From an uncultured Chthonomonas sp. (GTDB lineage Bacteria; Armatimonadota; Chthonomonadetes; Chthonomonadales; CAJBBX01), in NCBI GenBank assembly GCA_903951425.1, contig CAJBBX010000072.1, positions 1 through 64,000 of the forward strand: a stretch of DNA of 64,000 nucleotides, given 5' to 3'. The first letter of the stretch is position 1; the number at the start of each line of letters is the position of its first letter. The translations under genes and the position numbers were made by a program. The notes beneath the pieces are model-generated. The model saw only the letters and a program-made list of their open reading frames with translations. It had not been told where the DNA came from and made no database searches. Shown one piece after another: positions 52,758 through 62,156 of this stretch.

Positions 52758-55178
52758 TTGGTACTGACCTTGCTGTTGCTCGCCGCTGCGGGGCTTTGCG
52801 CCGCTGCAATCTCCGCCACGGAGCGAAACCAGCCGCTGAACGACGACTGGCGGTTCCAGCGCGGCGATGAGCCCGACGCCTGGCAACCCTCGTTCGACGA
52901 CCGCGCGTGGCGCATGGTGGACGTGCCGCACGACTGGTCCATCGAGGACCTGCCCGAGGCGCCCGGCGTCTCCGGCCCCTTCGACCCCCAGAGCCCCGGC
53001 GCCCGCGATACGGGCTACACAGTGGGCGGAGTGGGCTGGTACCGCAAGACCTTCAAGCTCCCGTCAGCCGCTCGCGGCAAGCGCGTGAGCCTGATGTTCG
53101 ATGGCGCCTACATGGACGCCACGGTCTGGCTGAACGGCGTCCAGATCGCCCGCCACCCCTACGGCTACACGGCCTTCCACATGGACCTGACGCCGCACGC
53201 CCTCTACGGCCCCAAGCCCAACGTGCTGGCGCTTCGGCTCGATACGTCCGGCCGGACCAGCCGCTGGTACAGCGGGTCGGGCATCACGCGCTGCGTCGAG
53301 GTCCGCGTCACGCACCCGGTTCACGCGCAGCCCTGGGGCATCGCCATCTCGTCGCTGCGTTCCGGCGCCCATGACGCCGACGTATCGGTGAAGACCGTGG
53401 TGGTGAACGACGGCCAGAGCGAGCGCAGTGTGACCGTGGCCTCGCGCATCGTTGACCCGCGCGGTGACACGGTGGCGTCGATCTCCTCGTCGCTCAGGCT
53501 GGCCGCCGGGGCCGAGGAGGAGTTCGCCCAGAGTATGCTGGTGGCCAAGCCCCTGCTCTGGTCGCTGGAGAAGCCGCACCTGCACCACCTCGTGACCACG
53601 GTGGTGGCCAACGGCCACATCGCCGACGTGCTGGCCACCGAGTTCGGCATCCGCTTCATCGACGTCTGCCCGGAGACGGGCCTCCGCCTCAACGGAGCGC
53701 CCATCAAGCTCCGGGGCGGCTGCGTCCACCATGACAACGGTTGCCTGGGCGCACGGGCCCTTCCCCGCGCCGAGGAGCGCCGCGTGGCCCTGCTCAAGGC
53801 CAGCGGCTTCAACGTCATCCGCACGGCCCACAACCCGCCCTCCACGGCCTTCCTGGACGCCTGCGACCGGCTGGGCATGCTGGTGCTGGACGAGGCATTC
53901 GACTGCTGGTCCGAGGGCAAGAACCCCGACGACTACGGCCGCTTCTTCAACGAGCATTGGCGCGAGGACATCGACGCCATGGTGCTCCGCGACCGGAACC
54001 ACCCCTGCGTCTTTGCCTGGTCCGTCGGCAACGAGATACCCAACCAGCACGAGCAGGCCACCGCGGCGGCCGCGGCCATGCTGGTACACCGCGTCCGCGG
54101 CATCGACCCCAGCCGACCCGTGGCTGTGGCCGCGTTGCCGGACGCCGAGAACTGGGAGAAGCTGGACGGCCTCTTCACGCAGGTCGACCTGGCGGGCTAC
54201 AACTACCGATGGCAGCAGTACGACGCTGACCACAAGCGCGTCCCCGGCCGCCTCATCTTCGGCTCGGAGTCCTTCTCCCACGCCTCGGAGGCCTTCGAGA
54301 GCTGGATGGGCGTCTTCGACCGCTCGTGGGTGCTGGGCGACTTCGTTTGGACCGCCATGGACCACCTGGGTGAGGCCTGCCTCGGCTCCGTCACCGTCGA
54401 GGGTGACCCCGGCCCCGAGGGTTGGCCCTGGACGGTCTCGAACTGCGGCGACCTCGACCTCATCGGCATGAAGCGTCCGCAGTCCTACTACCGCGACGCG
54501 CTCTGGGGCGTGGGCACGGCGGTCTCCTGCTTCGTCGAGCCGCCCGCGCGCATCTTCGGCGGTCGGCAGCTCGGAAAGGGCTGGGGCTGGCGCGATGAGA
54601 GGGCTTGCTGGACCTGGCCCGGCGCCGAGGGTGACGATGTCACCGTCCGGGTCTACTCCTCGCGTTCGCAGGTGCGGCTCTACCTCAATGGCCGCGACCT
54701 GGGCGCCCAGCCCGTGGACCGCGGCACCCGCTTCGAGGCCATCTACACCGTGCCCTACGAGCCCGGCGAGCTCTGTGCCGTGGCCTATGCTGGCAACGGC
54801 AAGGAGGCCGGACGCTGGGTCCTGCGGACCGCCGGTCCCGCCGCCGGGCTACGCCTCCGGACTGATCGGTCCGCCATGCTCTGCGACGGGCAGGACCTCG
54901 CCTTCGTCACCGTGGAGGTGGTCGATGCCGCCGGCGTCCTCGCTCCGGATCCCGATGTGAACGTCTCCTTCGGCGTTACCGGCCCGGCCCGCATCGCCGC
55001 CGTGGGCAACGCCGATCCCACCTCGGTGGCGAGCTTCATGCAGCCCCGGCGGCGCACGTTCCGCGGGCGCTGCTTGGTGGTGGTGCAGGCGGGCCGCAAG
55101 CCCGGAGCCGTGACCCTGACCGCAGAGGCTGACGGCCTGGCGCCGTCGCAGGTGACGCTGAACACAGATTACGACTAG
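52758..55178 (+). CDS. Secreted GH2-family glycosidase (beta-galactosidase/glucuronidase-like)
   Basis: 806 residues. The TTG start has GGAGAGG upstream and a signal-like VLTLLLLAAAGLCAAAIS. An N-terminal jelly-roll (VPHDWSIEDLPEAPG, MDATVWLNGVQIARHPYG) and immunoglobulin domain are followed by the catalytic barrel. The acid/base Glu is in FAWSVGNEIPNQ (near 426) and the nucleophile Glu in LIFGSESFSHA (near 504). A C-terminal invasin/Ig-like region follows. Probably beta-galactoside or related cleavage in the periplasm. A MocA gene follows 42 bases later. Confidence 0.92.
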   Translation: MVLTLLLLAAAGLCAAAISATERNQPLNDDWRFQRGDEPDAWQPSFDDRAWRMVDVPHDWSIEDLPEAPGVSGPFDPQSPGARDTGYTVGGVGWYRKTFKLPSAARGKRVSLMFDGAYMDATVWLNGVQIARHPYGYTAFHMDLTPHALYGPKPNVLALRLDTSGRTSRWYSGSGITRCVEVRVTHPVHAQPWGIAISSLRSGAHDADVSVKTVVVNDGQSERSVTVASRIVDPRGDTVASISSSLRLAAGAEEEFAQSMLVAKPLLWSLEKPHLHHLVTTVVANGHIADVLATEFGIRFIDVCPETGLRLNGAPIKLRGGCVHHDNGCLGARALPRAEERRVALLKASGFNVIRTAHNPPSTAFLDACDRLGMLVLDEAFDCWSEGKNPDDYGRFFNEHWREDIDAMVLRDRNHPCVFAWSVGNEIPNQHEQATAAAAAMLVHRVRGIDPSRPVAVAALPDAENWEKLDGLFTQVDLAGYNYRWQQYDADHKRVPGRLIFGSESFSHASEAFESWMGVFDRSWVLGDFVWTAMDHLGEACLGSVTVEGDPGPEGWPWTVSNCGDLDLIGMKRPQSYYRDALWGVGTAVSCFVEPPARIFGGRQLGKGWGWRDERACWTWPGAEGDDVTVRVYSSRSQVRLYLNGRDLGAQPVDRGTRFEAIYTVPYEPGELCAVAYAGNGKEAGRWVLRTAGPAAGLRLRTDRSAMLCDGQDLAFVTVEVVDAAGVLAPDPDVNVSFGVTGPARIAAVGNADPTSVASFMQPRRRTFRGRCLVVVQAGRKPGAVTLTAEADGLAPSQVTLNTDYD

Positions 55179-55220
55179 AACCGGCGGCCCGAGGGGGCTG
55201 CCGCTGCAAGGAGCGCAAAC

Positions 55221-56285
55221 GTGGTTCGACTGGGCATCATCGGTGCGGGCGGCATGGCCAACGCGCACATGGACCGTTACCGTGAGATCGAGGGCTGTAC
55301 CGTCGTGGCCTGCTGCGATGTCGTCCCCGGCAAGGCGACGAAGTTCGCGCAGGATCGCGGAGTGCCCAGCAGCTACGAAGACTACCGCGCCATGCTCGAT
55401 CACGAGGCGCTGGACGCCGTGGCCGTGGTCACCACCGACGCCACCCACGCCGAGTGCTCGCTGGAGGCGCTGGCGCGGGGCCTGCATGTGCTCTGCGAGA
55501 AGCCGCTGGCCACGTCGCTGGAGGACGCCCTCCGCATGACCGAGGCGGCCCGGGCCTCCGGCCGCATCAACATGGTGAACTTCTCCTACCGCAACTCGGC
55601 CGCCGTCCAGGGCGCAGCGGCGGCGATCAGGGCAGGGGCCATCGGCCGCGTCCTGCACGTCGAGGCGAGCTATCTCCAGAGCTGGCTCGTCAGCCGCGAG
55701 TGGGGCGACTGGCGCACGGGCAACCACCTCACCTGGCGGCTCTCCACGCGCCACGGCAGCGCGGGCGTGCTGGGCGACATCGGCTGCCACATCTATGACA
55801 TGGTCAGCTACCTCTGCGGCGACATCGCCGAGATCCAGTGCCGTCTCCGGACCTTCAGCAAGGGCGAGCCCAATGAGATGGTGGGCGAATACGTGCTGGA
55901 CGCGAACGACAGCTTCGTCAGCGCCGTCTCCTTCTGCAACGGGGCCATGGGCGCCGTGCATTCGACGCGCTGGGCGTCGGGGCAGGTAAACAGCCTGCGG
56001 GCCAGGATATACGGCGACGGCGGCGCCATCGACGTGGAGCTGGACCGCTCGTGGGACGAGTACCGCACCTGCACCGGCCAGGAGGCCATCGACCGCCACG
56101 ATTGGCGCACCGAGGTCTGCCCGCCGTCGCCCAACAACTACCAGCGGTTCATCACCGCCATCCAGACCGGCTGTCCCGATCCCTGCGACTTCGCCGTCGG
56201 CGCGCGCGTGCAGGCCTACCTGCACTACAGCCAGGAGTCCGATCGCTTGGGAGCGGCTTGCCCCATCCGGATGACGGCCCGCTGA
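55221..56285 (+). CDS. Gfo/Idh/MocA-family oxidoreductase
   Basis: 354 residues. The Rossmann motif is LGIIGAGGMANAHMDRY, with the CEKPLATS hallmark and the C-terminal GSAGVLGDIGCHIYDM segment (catalytic Asp/His). GTG 55221 has AAGGAG upstream. It lies between GH2 and a PD40 gene and may oxidise a sugar released by the GH2 enzyme. It is only distantly similar to the MocA-type protein at 17963. Confidence 0.92.
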   Translation: MVRLGIIGAGGMANAHMDRYREIEGCTVVACCDVVPGKATKFAQDRGVPSSYEDYRAMLDHEALDAVAVVTTDATHAECSLEALARGLHVLCEKPLATSLEDALRMTEAARASGRINMVNFSYRNSAAVQGAAAAIRAGAIGRVLHVEASYLQSWLVSREWGDWRTGNHLTWRLSTRHGSAGVLGDIGCHIYDMVSYLCGDIAEIQCRLRTFSKGEPNEMVGEYVLDANDSFVSAVSFCNGAMGAVHSTRWASGQVNSLRARIYGDGGAIDVELDRSWDEYRTCTGQEAIDRHDWRTEVCPPSPNNYQRFITAIQTGCPDPCDFAVGARVQAYLHYSQESDRLGAACPIRMTAR

Positions 56286-56304
56286 CCCGCAGGAGGTGCG
56301 CTCC

Positions 56305-57312
56305 ATGTTGCGTAAGGCTCTTCTCGCCGCCCTGTTGGCGGCCGTCGCGCTGCCAGCCGCGGCGTCTCCGATCACCTGGTCGCCCGACGGCAAGCAGGTC
56401 GCCGTGGCCTTTAAGGACGGCGTCGCGGTCGCCGCAGTCGATGGCTCCAGCGGCTGGACGTTGGCCGGGCCAGGCGGCAAGTGCCCGGTCTGGTCCCCCG
56501 ACGGCGGCTCCATCGTCTACAGCCTGCCGGAGAACGGCGTCGCCGCGGCGTGGGTGTACGACGTGAAGAAGGGTCGCACCCGCAAGGTTGCCGCCGAGGT
56601 GGGCCCACCCTACGCCTGGCGCGAGGACGGCCAGCGCTTCGTGGGCTTCAGCGGCTCGCCCGAGGGCACCGTGGAGGCCGTTTGGTACAACCTCACCGAC
56701 CGCGGCGTGACCCAGCGCCGGGCCCTCCCGTGCCGCACGGTGGAGGAGGACCCGGGCGACGTAGTCTGGCTGCCGGAGACCGATGACGTCGCCTTCGTGG
56801 GCCGCGACGGCGCGCAGGCCGACGTCTACATCGTGGAGTCCGGCGACGTCACCCGCGTCACGCGCACTGGCGATATCATCGGCTTCGCGCTCTCCATGGA
56901 CCGCAAAGAGCTGGTCTGGGGCCGCAGGGGGCCGAACCCGAAGTACATCCTCGTCACGCTCTATGCGCTGAACCTGGAGAGCCGCGGTTCGCGCCGTCTG
57001 CCCCTGCCGGATCGCATCCCCGCCCTGAACCCCAGTCCCCGCCAGGCGCCCACGGGTCTGGGCCGCGCCTATCCGGCTGCGGGGCTTGATGCGCTGGCCC
57101 TCATCGTGGCCATGGCCCCGGCTCCTGCTTCCTCGTCGGCCTGCTGGCTGGGCAAGCTGGACGGCACGGGCGCCATCGTCCGAAAGTGGGCAGGAGTGCC
57201 GGGCGGCCTGGCCGTGGTCTGGTCGCCGGATGGCCGCCGCGTGGCCCTCTTCGACGGCACGGTCACGCTGATCGGATTAGACGGCTCCCAGGTTAAGCTC
57301 CCCGCACGGTAG
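56305..57312 (+). CDS. Secreted TolB-like PD40 beta-propeller protein
   Basis: 335 residues with a signal peptide (MLRKALLAALLAAVALPAAA). At least three WSPDG repeats (ITWSPDGKQVAVAF, VWSPDGGSIVYS, VVWSPDGRRVALF) mark the PD40 propeller, a protein or ligand contact surface. ATG 56305 has AGGAGG eight bases upstream; a GTG at 56296 is less likely. Its partner is unknown. It ends 10 bases from the convergent serine hydrolase gene. Confidence 0.85.
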   Translation: MLRKALLAALLAAVALPAAASPITWSPDGKQVAVAFKDGVAVAAVDGSSGWTLAGPGGKCPVWSPDGGSIVYSLPENGVAAAWVYDVKKGRTRKVAAEVGPPYAWREDGQRFVGFSGSPEGTVEAVWYNLTDRGVTQRRALPCRTVEEDPGDVVWLPETDDVAFVGRDGAQADVYIVESGDVTRVTRTGDIIGFALSMDRKELVWGRRGPNPKYILVTLYALNLESRGSRRLPLPDRIPALNPSPRQAPTGLGRAYPAAGLDALALIVAMAPAPASSSACWLGKLDGTGAIVRKWAGVPGGLAVVWSPDGRRVALFDGTVTLIGLDGSQVKLPAR

Positions 57313-57321
57313 GCATCGGGC

Positions 57322-58512
57322 TCAGGCCTTCGGCTTGGCCTCGGCGGCGAGGGCGTCCTTCAGCGCCTTGATCAGACTGGCGCGGATGCCCTCGATGCTG
57401 CCTCCTTCGTCGCCTTTGGTGGCCGGGCTGGGGTAGACCCGGTTCGTCAGGAAGATGACGTACGCCCCGGTGGCGTGGTCCATCCAGATCGATGTGCCCG
57501 TGTAGCCCGTGTGACCGATGGAAGTGTGCGCCGGGTCTCCGTCGGCGGCGTCTGCGTAGGGCGGCTTGGTGTAGACCGCCCAGCCTACGCTCCTCGGGCT
57601 CGTGATGGTCGGTGGCGTGGAGACCGTGAACGCCAGTCGCGTCGTCTCCGGCCGCAAGATCACCCTCCGCCCACGCCTGCCGCCGGCCAGCATCATCCGC
57701 ACGAAGCGCTCCAGGTCCTGCCCGGTGGAGAAGAGCCCCGCGTTGCCGGGGCAGGTCCGCTCCGTCGTGTGGTACCTGGCGAGGGGGTCGTGGATCACGC
57801 CGCGCACCGGCTTCGCATCGGTGGTAGCCGCTGTCGGCGCGGCTCGCCGAACCTGCGATGGCGTGGGGCGATAGGTCGTGTCGCGCATTCCAAGCGGACC
57901 CCATAGCCGTCGTCGCAAGAGGGTCTCGGTGTCCTCATTCGCCACGCGCTGTAGCAGGCCCGCCAGCGTCTGCATGTTTAGGCAGCTGTAGACCATCTTC
58001 GTGCCGGTGGCGTAGGAGAGCGGCAGGTCGGCGTAGCGGCGCAGCAGGGCGGCATCCGTCGTCTCGTCTGGACGCCGGCCCTTCTCCACCACGGTGAAGC
58101 TCTCGTAGGCCTTGAGGCCCGAGACGTGCGTGGCAAGGCGCCGGAGCGTGACGCCCTCCTTGCCCCGCGCTGCAAACTCGGGTAGGTAGAGCCATACGGG
58201 CTGATCCAGCTCCACCGAGCCGTCCTGCAGCAAGAGCATGGCGGCAGGCGTCGTGGCCACGACCTTGGTCAGCGAGGCCATGTCGAAGAGCGTGCTGACC
58301 CGCATGTGCGGCGCACTCGGCTCGTACGTCTGCGACCCGTAGCTGCGGCGGAGCAGCGTCCGGTTGCCCCGGCCCATCACCACCACCGCGCCGGGGTACC
58401 TCTGCTCCCGGATGCCCGCCGTCACCAGCGCCTCCACCTGCCGCGGCAGCGAGGCCCGCGCGGCCACGGGGCCGGTCGGAAGGACAATAGCGATCAGTGC
58501 GGCCAGAAGCAT
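57322..58512 (-). CDS. Secreted serine hydrolase (class C beta-lactamase/D-aminopeptidase family)
   Basis: 396 residues with a signal (MLLAALIAIVLPTGPVAARA). The SxxK nucleophile motif is ASLTKVV. The usual YxN is YSC in KMVYSCLNMQTL, and HTGYTGTS is the KTG-like third motif. Such proteins act as peptidases or esterases rather than true beta-lactamases. ATG 58512 has GAGGAG upstream; an open frame to 58575 is not used. Confidence 0.88.
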   Translation of the reverse strand: MLLAALIAIVLPTGPVAARASLPRQVEALVTAGIREQRYPGAVVVMGRGNRTLLRRSYGSQTYEPSAPHMRVSTLFDMASLTKVVATTPAAMLLLQDGSVELDQPVWLYLPEFAARGKEGVTLRRLATHVSGLKAYESFTVVEKGRRPDETTDAALLRRYADLPLSYATGTKMVYSCLNMQTLAGLLQRVANEDTETLLRRRLWGPLGMRDTTYRPTPSQVRRAAPTAATTDAKPVRGVIHDPLARYHTTERTCPGNAGLFSTGQDLERFVRMMLAGGRRGRRVILRPETTRLAFTVSTPPTITSPRSVGWAVYTKPPYADAADGDPAHTSIGHTGYTGTSIWMDHATGAYVIFLTNRVYPSPATKGDEGGSIEGIRASLIKALKDALAAEAKPKA

Positions 58513-58564
58513 GGGGTGTCTCCTCGGTCCATTTGCCGGCGGGCAGGGCGGCTCCGCGCAGGCA

Positions 58565-58576
58565 TGTGGTACCACA
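58565..58576. promoter_or_regulatory. Perfect palindrome, candidate operator
   Basis: TGTGGTACCACA is a perfect 12-base palindrome in the 83-base divergent gap, 19 bases before the zinc dehydrogenase start. TGGTACCA-type cores are typical sites of GntR/FadR regulators. No such regulator is encoded in the window. Confidence 0.4.
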
Positions 58577-58595
58577 ATGGCAGGGGGATGCCACC

Positions 58596-59705
58596 ATGCG
58601 ATCTGCGGATGCCGCCGTCTTTGTGGGATGTGATCGGGGACTGGAGGTCCGGTCGCTGCCGGTGCTGCCGCCGTCGGATGGGCGTGCCGTGGTAGACCTG
58701 GTTGCCTCCGGCGTGTGCGGCACGGACGTACACATCCTCGATGGGGCCATCGGCATACCGCCGCCGTTCATCCCCGGCCATGAGTTCCTCGGCCGCGTCT
58801 CGGGTTTGGGCGACGGCCCGCACGTCGACTGCCTGGGCCGACCGGTGAAGCCCGGCGACCTCGTGGCCGTGAACGTCATCGAGCCCTGCGGCTCCTGCCT
58901 GCTCTGCGGTACCGGCGGGGCGGCCTCCTGCCTGAACCTCATGGCCTCGCTCTCCTATATCGCCGACCCCGATGTGGCCCCACACCTGCATGGCGGCTAT
59001 GCCGAGGCGACGAACTGCCCTACGGGCTACTTGCAGCTCCTGCCGCCGGACCTTGATCCCATGGTTGCATCCGCGTTCCTCTGCGCAGGGCCCACGGTGG
59101 TTCGCGCCATGGCCTACGCCGGCGGCGTCCGCTCAGGCCAGCACGTAGTGGTGATCGGCTCCGGTCCCGTGGGCCTTTTCGGCGTCCTCTGGGCTGCCCG
59201 GCACGGCGCGGTCTCCGTCACCATGATCGGCTCTTCGTCGAGCCCGCTGCGCCTGGAGCTCGCCCGTGCGCTGGGCGCCACGGCCACGCTTGACATCCGC
59301 GCCTCCACGGCGGCCGATCGGCTCGATGCCGTCCGCGCCGTCACCGGCGGTTTGGGCGCCGACCTCGTCCTGGAGGGCGCCGGCGCACCAGACGCCTTCG
59401 CCGAGGGTCTCTCGCTCCTTCGGCCGCGCGGCAGGCTGGCGCTGGCCGGGCAGTACTCCGATCGGGGGGCGGCCTCCATCGCGCCGAACTTGCTGACATG
59501 CAACGCCCTGCAGGTCTTCGGCTCCGCCCAGTTCACGGCAGAGGACCGCGAGGCATGCTTCGAGTTCCTGCTCTCGGTCCGCGATGCATGGCCCACGATC
59601 CACCATTTGGTGACGCATCGCGCGGCTGTTCGCGACGCCGCATCACTGATCGAGATTGTGCGCTCCGGCAAGGCCATCAAGGCCCTGCTGGTCGCAGGAG
59701 GGTAG
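58596..59705 (+). CDS. Zinc-dependent medium-chain dehydrogenase
   Basis: 369 residues. The catalytic zinc site is CGTDVHILDGAIG with GHEFLG; the structural zinc cysteines are CGSCLLCGTGGAASC. The Rossmann motif is VVIGSGPVGLFGVLW. It oxidises a polyol or alcohol. ATG 58596 has GGGGG upstream. A longer frame to 58497 overlaps the serine hydrolase and is rejected. It shares a run with a 66-residue protein and a glycyl radical enzyme. Confidence 0.9.
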   Translation: MRSADAAVFVGCDRGLEVRSLPVLPPSDGRAVVDLVASGVCGTDVHILDGAIGIPPPFIPGHEFLGRVSGLGDGPHVDCLGRPVKPGDLVAVNVIEPCGSCLLCGTGGAASCLNLMASLSYIADPDVAPHLHGGYAEATNCPTGYLQLLPPDLDPMVASAFLCAGPTVVRAMAYAGGVRSGQHVVVIGSGPVGLFGVLWAARHGAVSVTMIGSSSSPLRLELARALGATATLDIRASTAADRLDAVRAVTGGLGADLVLEGAGAPDAFAEGLSLLRPRGRLALAGQYSDRGAASIAPNLLTCNALQVFGSAQFTAEDREACFEFLLSVRDAWPTIHHLVTHRAAVRDAASLIEIVRSGKAIKALLVAGG

Positions 59706-59709
59706 GCCA

Positions 59710-59910
59710 ATGACCACCGTCGAGCCGGAGGGGCCTTGGGTGCAGGTGCTGCTGCAAGGGCGCTTCCTCGGCGATCCCCGGAGCGCCATCGGCATCGTTG
59801 AGGACGAGGACGATGCGTTCGTCTACCTGCGTACGTCGGACGGTGAGACTCTGGTGCTGCCCAGACAGACGATCGCCCAGATAGTGCCGCTACCGCCCGG
59901 CCATGAGTAG
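59710..59910 (+). CDS. 66-residue Sm-like beta-rich protein
   Basis: Small acidic beta-rich chain (VQVLLQGRFLGDP, DAFVYLRTSDGETLVLPRQT) in the style of small Sm-like or SH3-like folds. No family match is certain. It lies four bases after the dehydrogenase and 51 before the glycyl radical enzyme, so it is in that unit. Confidence 0.55.
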   Translation: MTTVEPEGPWVQVLLQGRFLGDPRSAIGIVEDEDDAFVYLRTSDGETLVLPRQTIAQIVPLPPGHE

Positions 59911-59961
59911 GCCGACGCGCGTCCTGGTGCGGACTGCCCGTGTGCCGGAAACGTCGCGACG

Positions 59962-62112
59962 ATGAGCATGCCCAAGCACCTGCCCGCCGAGCATCTGGCC
60001 GCTGCCACCCTGGCGCTGCAGGATGCCCGCCCGCACTACGTCGCCTCCCTCTGGAGGGCCGCCTCGTTCACAGGGACCGAGGGGCAGCCTATGCCGCTAC
60101 GGCGCGCGCACGCCCTGAACGCGGTCCTGCGCCAGTGCGACCTGCCCCTGACGCCTGGTGAGCTCTTGGTTGGCTCGGGCCTCGGACGCCTGTCCGAGCG
60201 CGCCGATGCCCCGGCGCTCGCCGCTGCCTCCGACGCCCTGAGGCCTTTCGCCGGACGCCACTTCGGCACCCATTCCGACCACGCCGCGCCGGACTACGCC
60301 TCCCTGCTGCGCGACGGCCTGGGCGGGCTCATGGTCCGCACGCGAGCCTCCGCGGCCGCGTTGCCACGGGAGCCGTTCACGGCGTCGGCCAGACACACGT
60401 TCCTCGCGGCCGTCATGGTAGCGCTCCAAGGGGCGCAGGTTTTCGTGCAACGCTGGGCCGACGCCGTCTCAGGCAAGTCAAAGGGGCCATACGCCGACCT
60501 GGCCGCACGGCAGGAGGCCATGCTGCGCCGCCTGGCCGTAGAGCCGCCGCGGACCTACCACGAGGCCCTGCAACTGCTCCTGCTGGCGCACCACATGATG
60601 CAGCTCGATGACCGGTACGCCATGGCGCTGGGCCGCGCCGACCAGTTCCTCTGGCCATTCCTGCGCGACGATCTGGCGGCAGGCCGTCTGGACGGAAACG
60701 ATGCCCAGGCTCTCACGGACGCCTTCATCGCGAAGCTGGTGCATCGGGGCGACATCCAGAACGTCTGCGTGGGCGGCTTGACGCCGTGTGGCCACGACGC
60801 CGTGAACCCGCTGAGCCTCATGCTAGTCCGCTCCGTGGGAAGAATCCGGCGGCCGGGGCCCAACCTCACCGCCCGCATAGCCTCATGCACGCCTAATGCC
60901 TTCGTCCGGGCCTGTGCCGAGTGCGTGCGCACGGGCATCGGCTTCCCGGCTGTCTACAACGACGATGTGCAGGTGCCTGCCCTGGCCGACCACGGCTATG
61001 CGCTGGAAGACGCCCGCGACTACTGCTTCGTCGGCTGCATCGAGGCCCACATCCAGGGCAAGCAGGCGCCCTGGGCCGACAGCCGCTTCAACCTGCTCCG
61101 CTGCGCCGATCTGGCCCTCCGCGGCGGCATCGACGGCCTGACGGGTGAGCGCGCAGGCGCTGACACCGGTGAACCAGCCGACTGGGAGGCCTTCTACGCG
61201 GCCTTCCTGCGCCAGATGGAGCACGGTCTCGACGCTCACTGCGGCTGGATCTGTGGCATGGAGCGCGAGGCCGATGCCCGCGCTCCTGACCTGGCCTCCC
61301 CGCTCCTCAGCGCCATGACGGCCGACTGCATCGAGCGTGGGTTGGACATCAACGACGGCGGCGCCCGCTATGAGGCCTGTCACGGCGTGGCGGGTATGGG
61401 CATCGGCTCCGTGGCGGATACGCTGGCGGCGGTGCGCAGGTTCGTGTACCGGCAGGCACGCTGGACGCTGTCGGGCCTTCGCGAGATGCTCGACGCCGAC
61501 TTCGCTGGATTCGAGGCCGAGCGGGCCGTGATGCTGCGCGAGGCGCCCAAGTACGGCAACGACGACGAGGAGGTGGACGGCCTGGCCGTGCAGGTGGCCG
61601 CGGATTTCGGCGCCTCGCTCCTGTGCCGCCGCCTGCCGCGCGGAGGGCGCTTCTGGGGCCTCATGGCGGCGAACGTGCAGAACGTGGCTGCCGGACTTGA
61701 GGTGGGCGCTACGCCCGACGGCCGCAAGTCCCGTGAGCCGCTCAGCGACGCCGCATCGCCCTCCTTCGGCCGAGATCGCAACGGGCCCACCGCCGTGGCC
61801 CGCTCGGTGGCCAAGCTCGACTACAAGCTGGCTCCCGGCGGCAACGTCGTCAACATGAAGTTCCACCCCTCCGCGCTGGCCGGCGACGAGGGCGTGGCGG
61901 CGCTGGCGGCCCTCATCCGAACCTGCTTCGGGATGGGCGGCGTGCAGCTCCAGTTTAACACCGCGGGAGTGGAGATGTTGCGAGCGGCCATGGAGAAGCC
62001 TCAGGACTACGCCGATCTGGTGGTCCGCGTCAGCGGCTTCTCAGCCTACTTCACTCGGCTGGGCCGCGCCGTGCAGGAGGACGTGCTGGCCCGAACCGAG
62101 CATAGGTTCTGA
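59962..62112 (+). CDS. Glycyl radical enzyme, pyruvate formate-lyase superfamily
   Basis: 716 residues. The glycyl radical motif VRVSGFSAYF places the radical Gly at residue 692, 25 from the end. The active-site Cys is in CFVGCIEAHIQG (C359, with C355 nearby). The single-Cys GCIE form is closer to the dehydratase/decarboxylase branch than to pyruvate formate-lyase, which has a Cys-Cys pair. A radical-SAM activase is required, and none is in the window. The substrate is unknown. ATG 59962 has a weak GGAAACG upstream. Confidence 0.88.
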   Translation: MSMPKHLPAEHLAAATLALQDARPHYVASLWRAASFTGTEGQPMPLRRAHALNAVLRQCDLPLTPGELLVGSGLGRLSERADAPALAAASDALRPFAGRHFGTHSDHAAPDYASLLRDGLGGLMVRTRASAAALPREPFTASARHTFLAAVMVALQGAQVFVQRWADAVSGKSKGPYADLAARQEAMLRRLAVEPPRTYHEALQLLLLAHHMMQLDDRYAMALGRADQFLWPFLRDDLAAGRLDGNDAQALTDAFIAKLVHRGDIQNVCVGGLTPCGHDAVNPLSLMLVRSVGRIRRPGPNLTARIASCTPNAFVRACAECVRTGIGFPAVYNDDVQVPALADHGYALEDARDYCFVGCIEAHIQGKQAPWADSRFNLLRCADLALRGGIDGLTGERAGADTGEPADWEAFYAAFLRQMEHGLDAHCGWICGMEREADARAPDLASPLLSAMTADCIERGLDINDGGARYEACHGVAGMGIGSVADTLAAVRRFVYRQARWTLSGLREMLDADFAGFEAERAVMLREAPKYGNDDEEVDGLAVQVAADFGASLLCRRLPRGGRFWGLMAANVQNVAAGLEVGATPDGRKSREPLSDAASPSFGRDRNGPTAVARSVAKLDYKLAPGGNVVNMKFHPSALAGDEGVAALAALIRTCFGMGGVQLQFNTAGVEMLRAAMEKPQDYADLVVRVSGFSAYFTRLGRAVQEDVLARTEHRF

Positions 62113-62156
62113 GTTGAAAGTGGTAAGTGGACGGCTACGGGCGGACGGGCCTCGGG

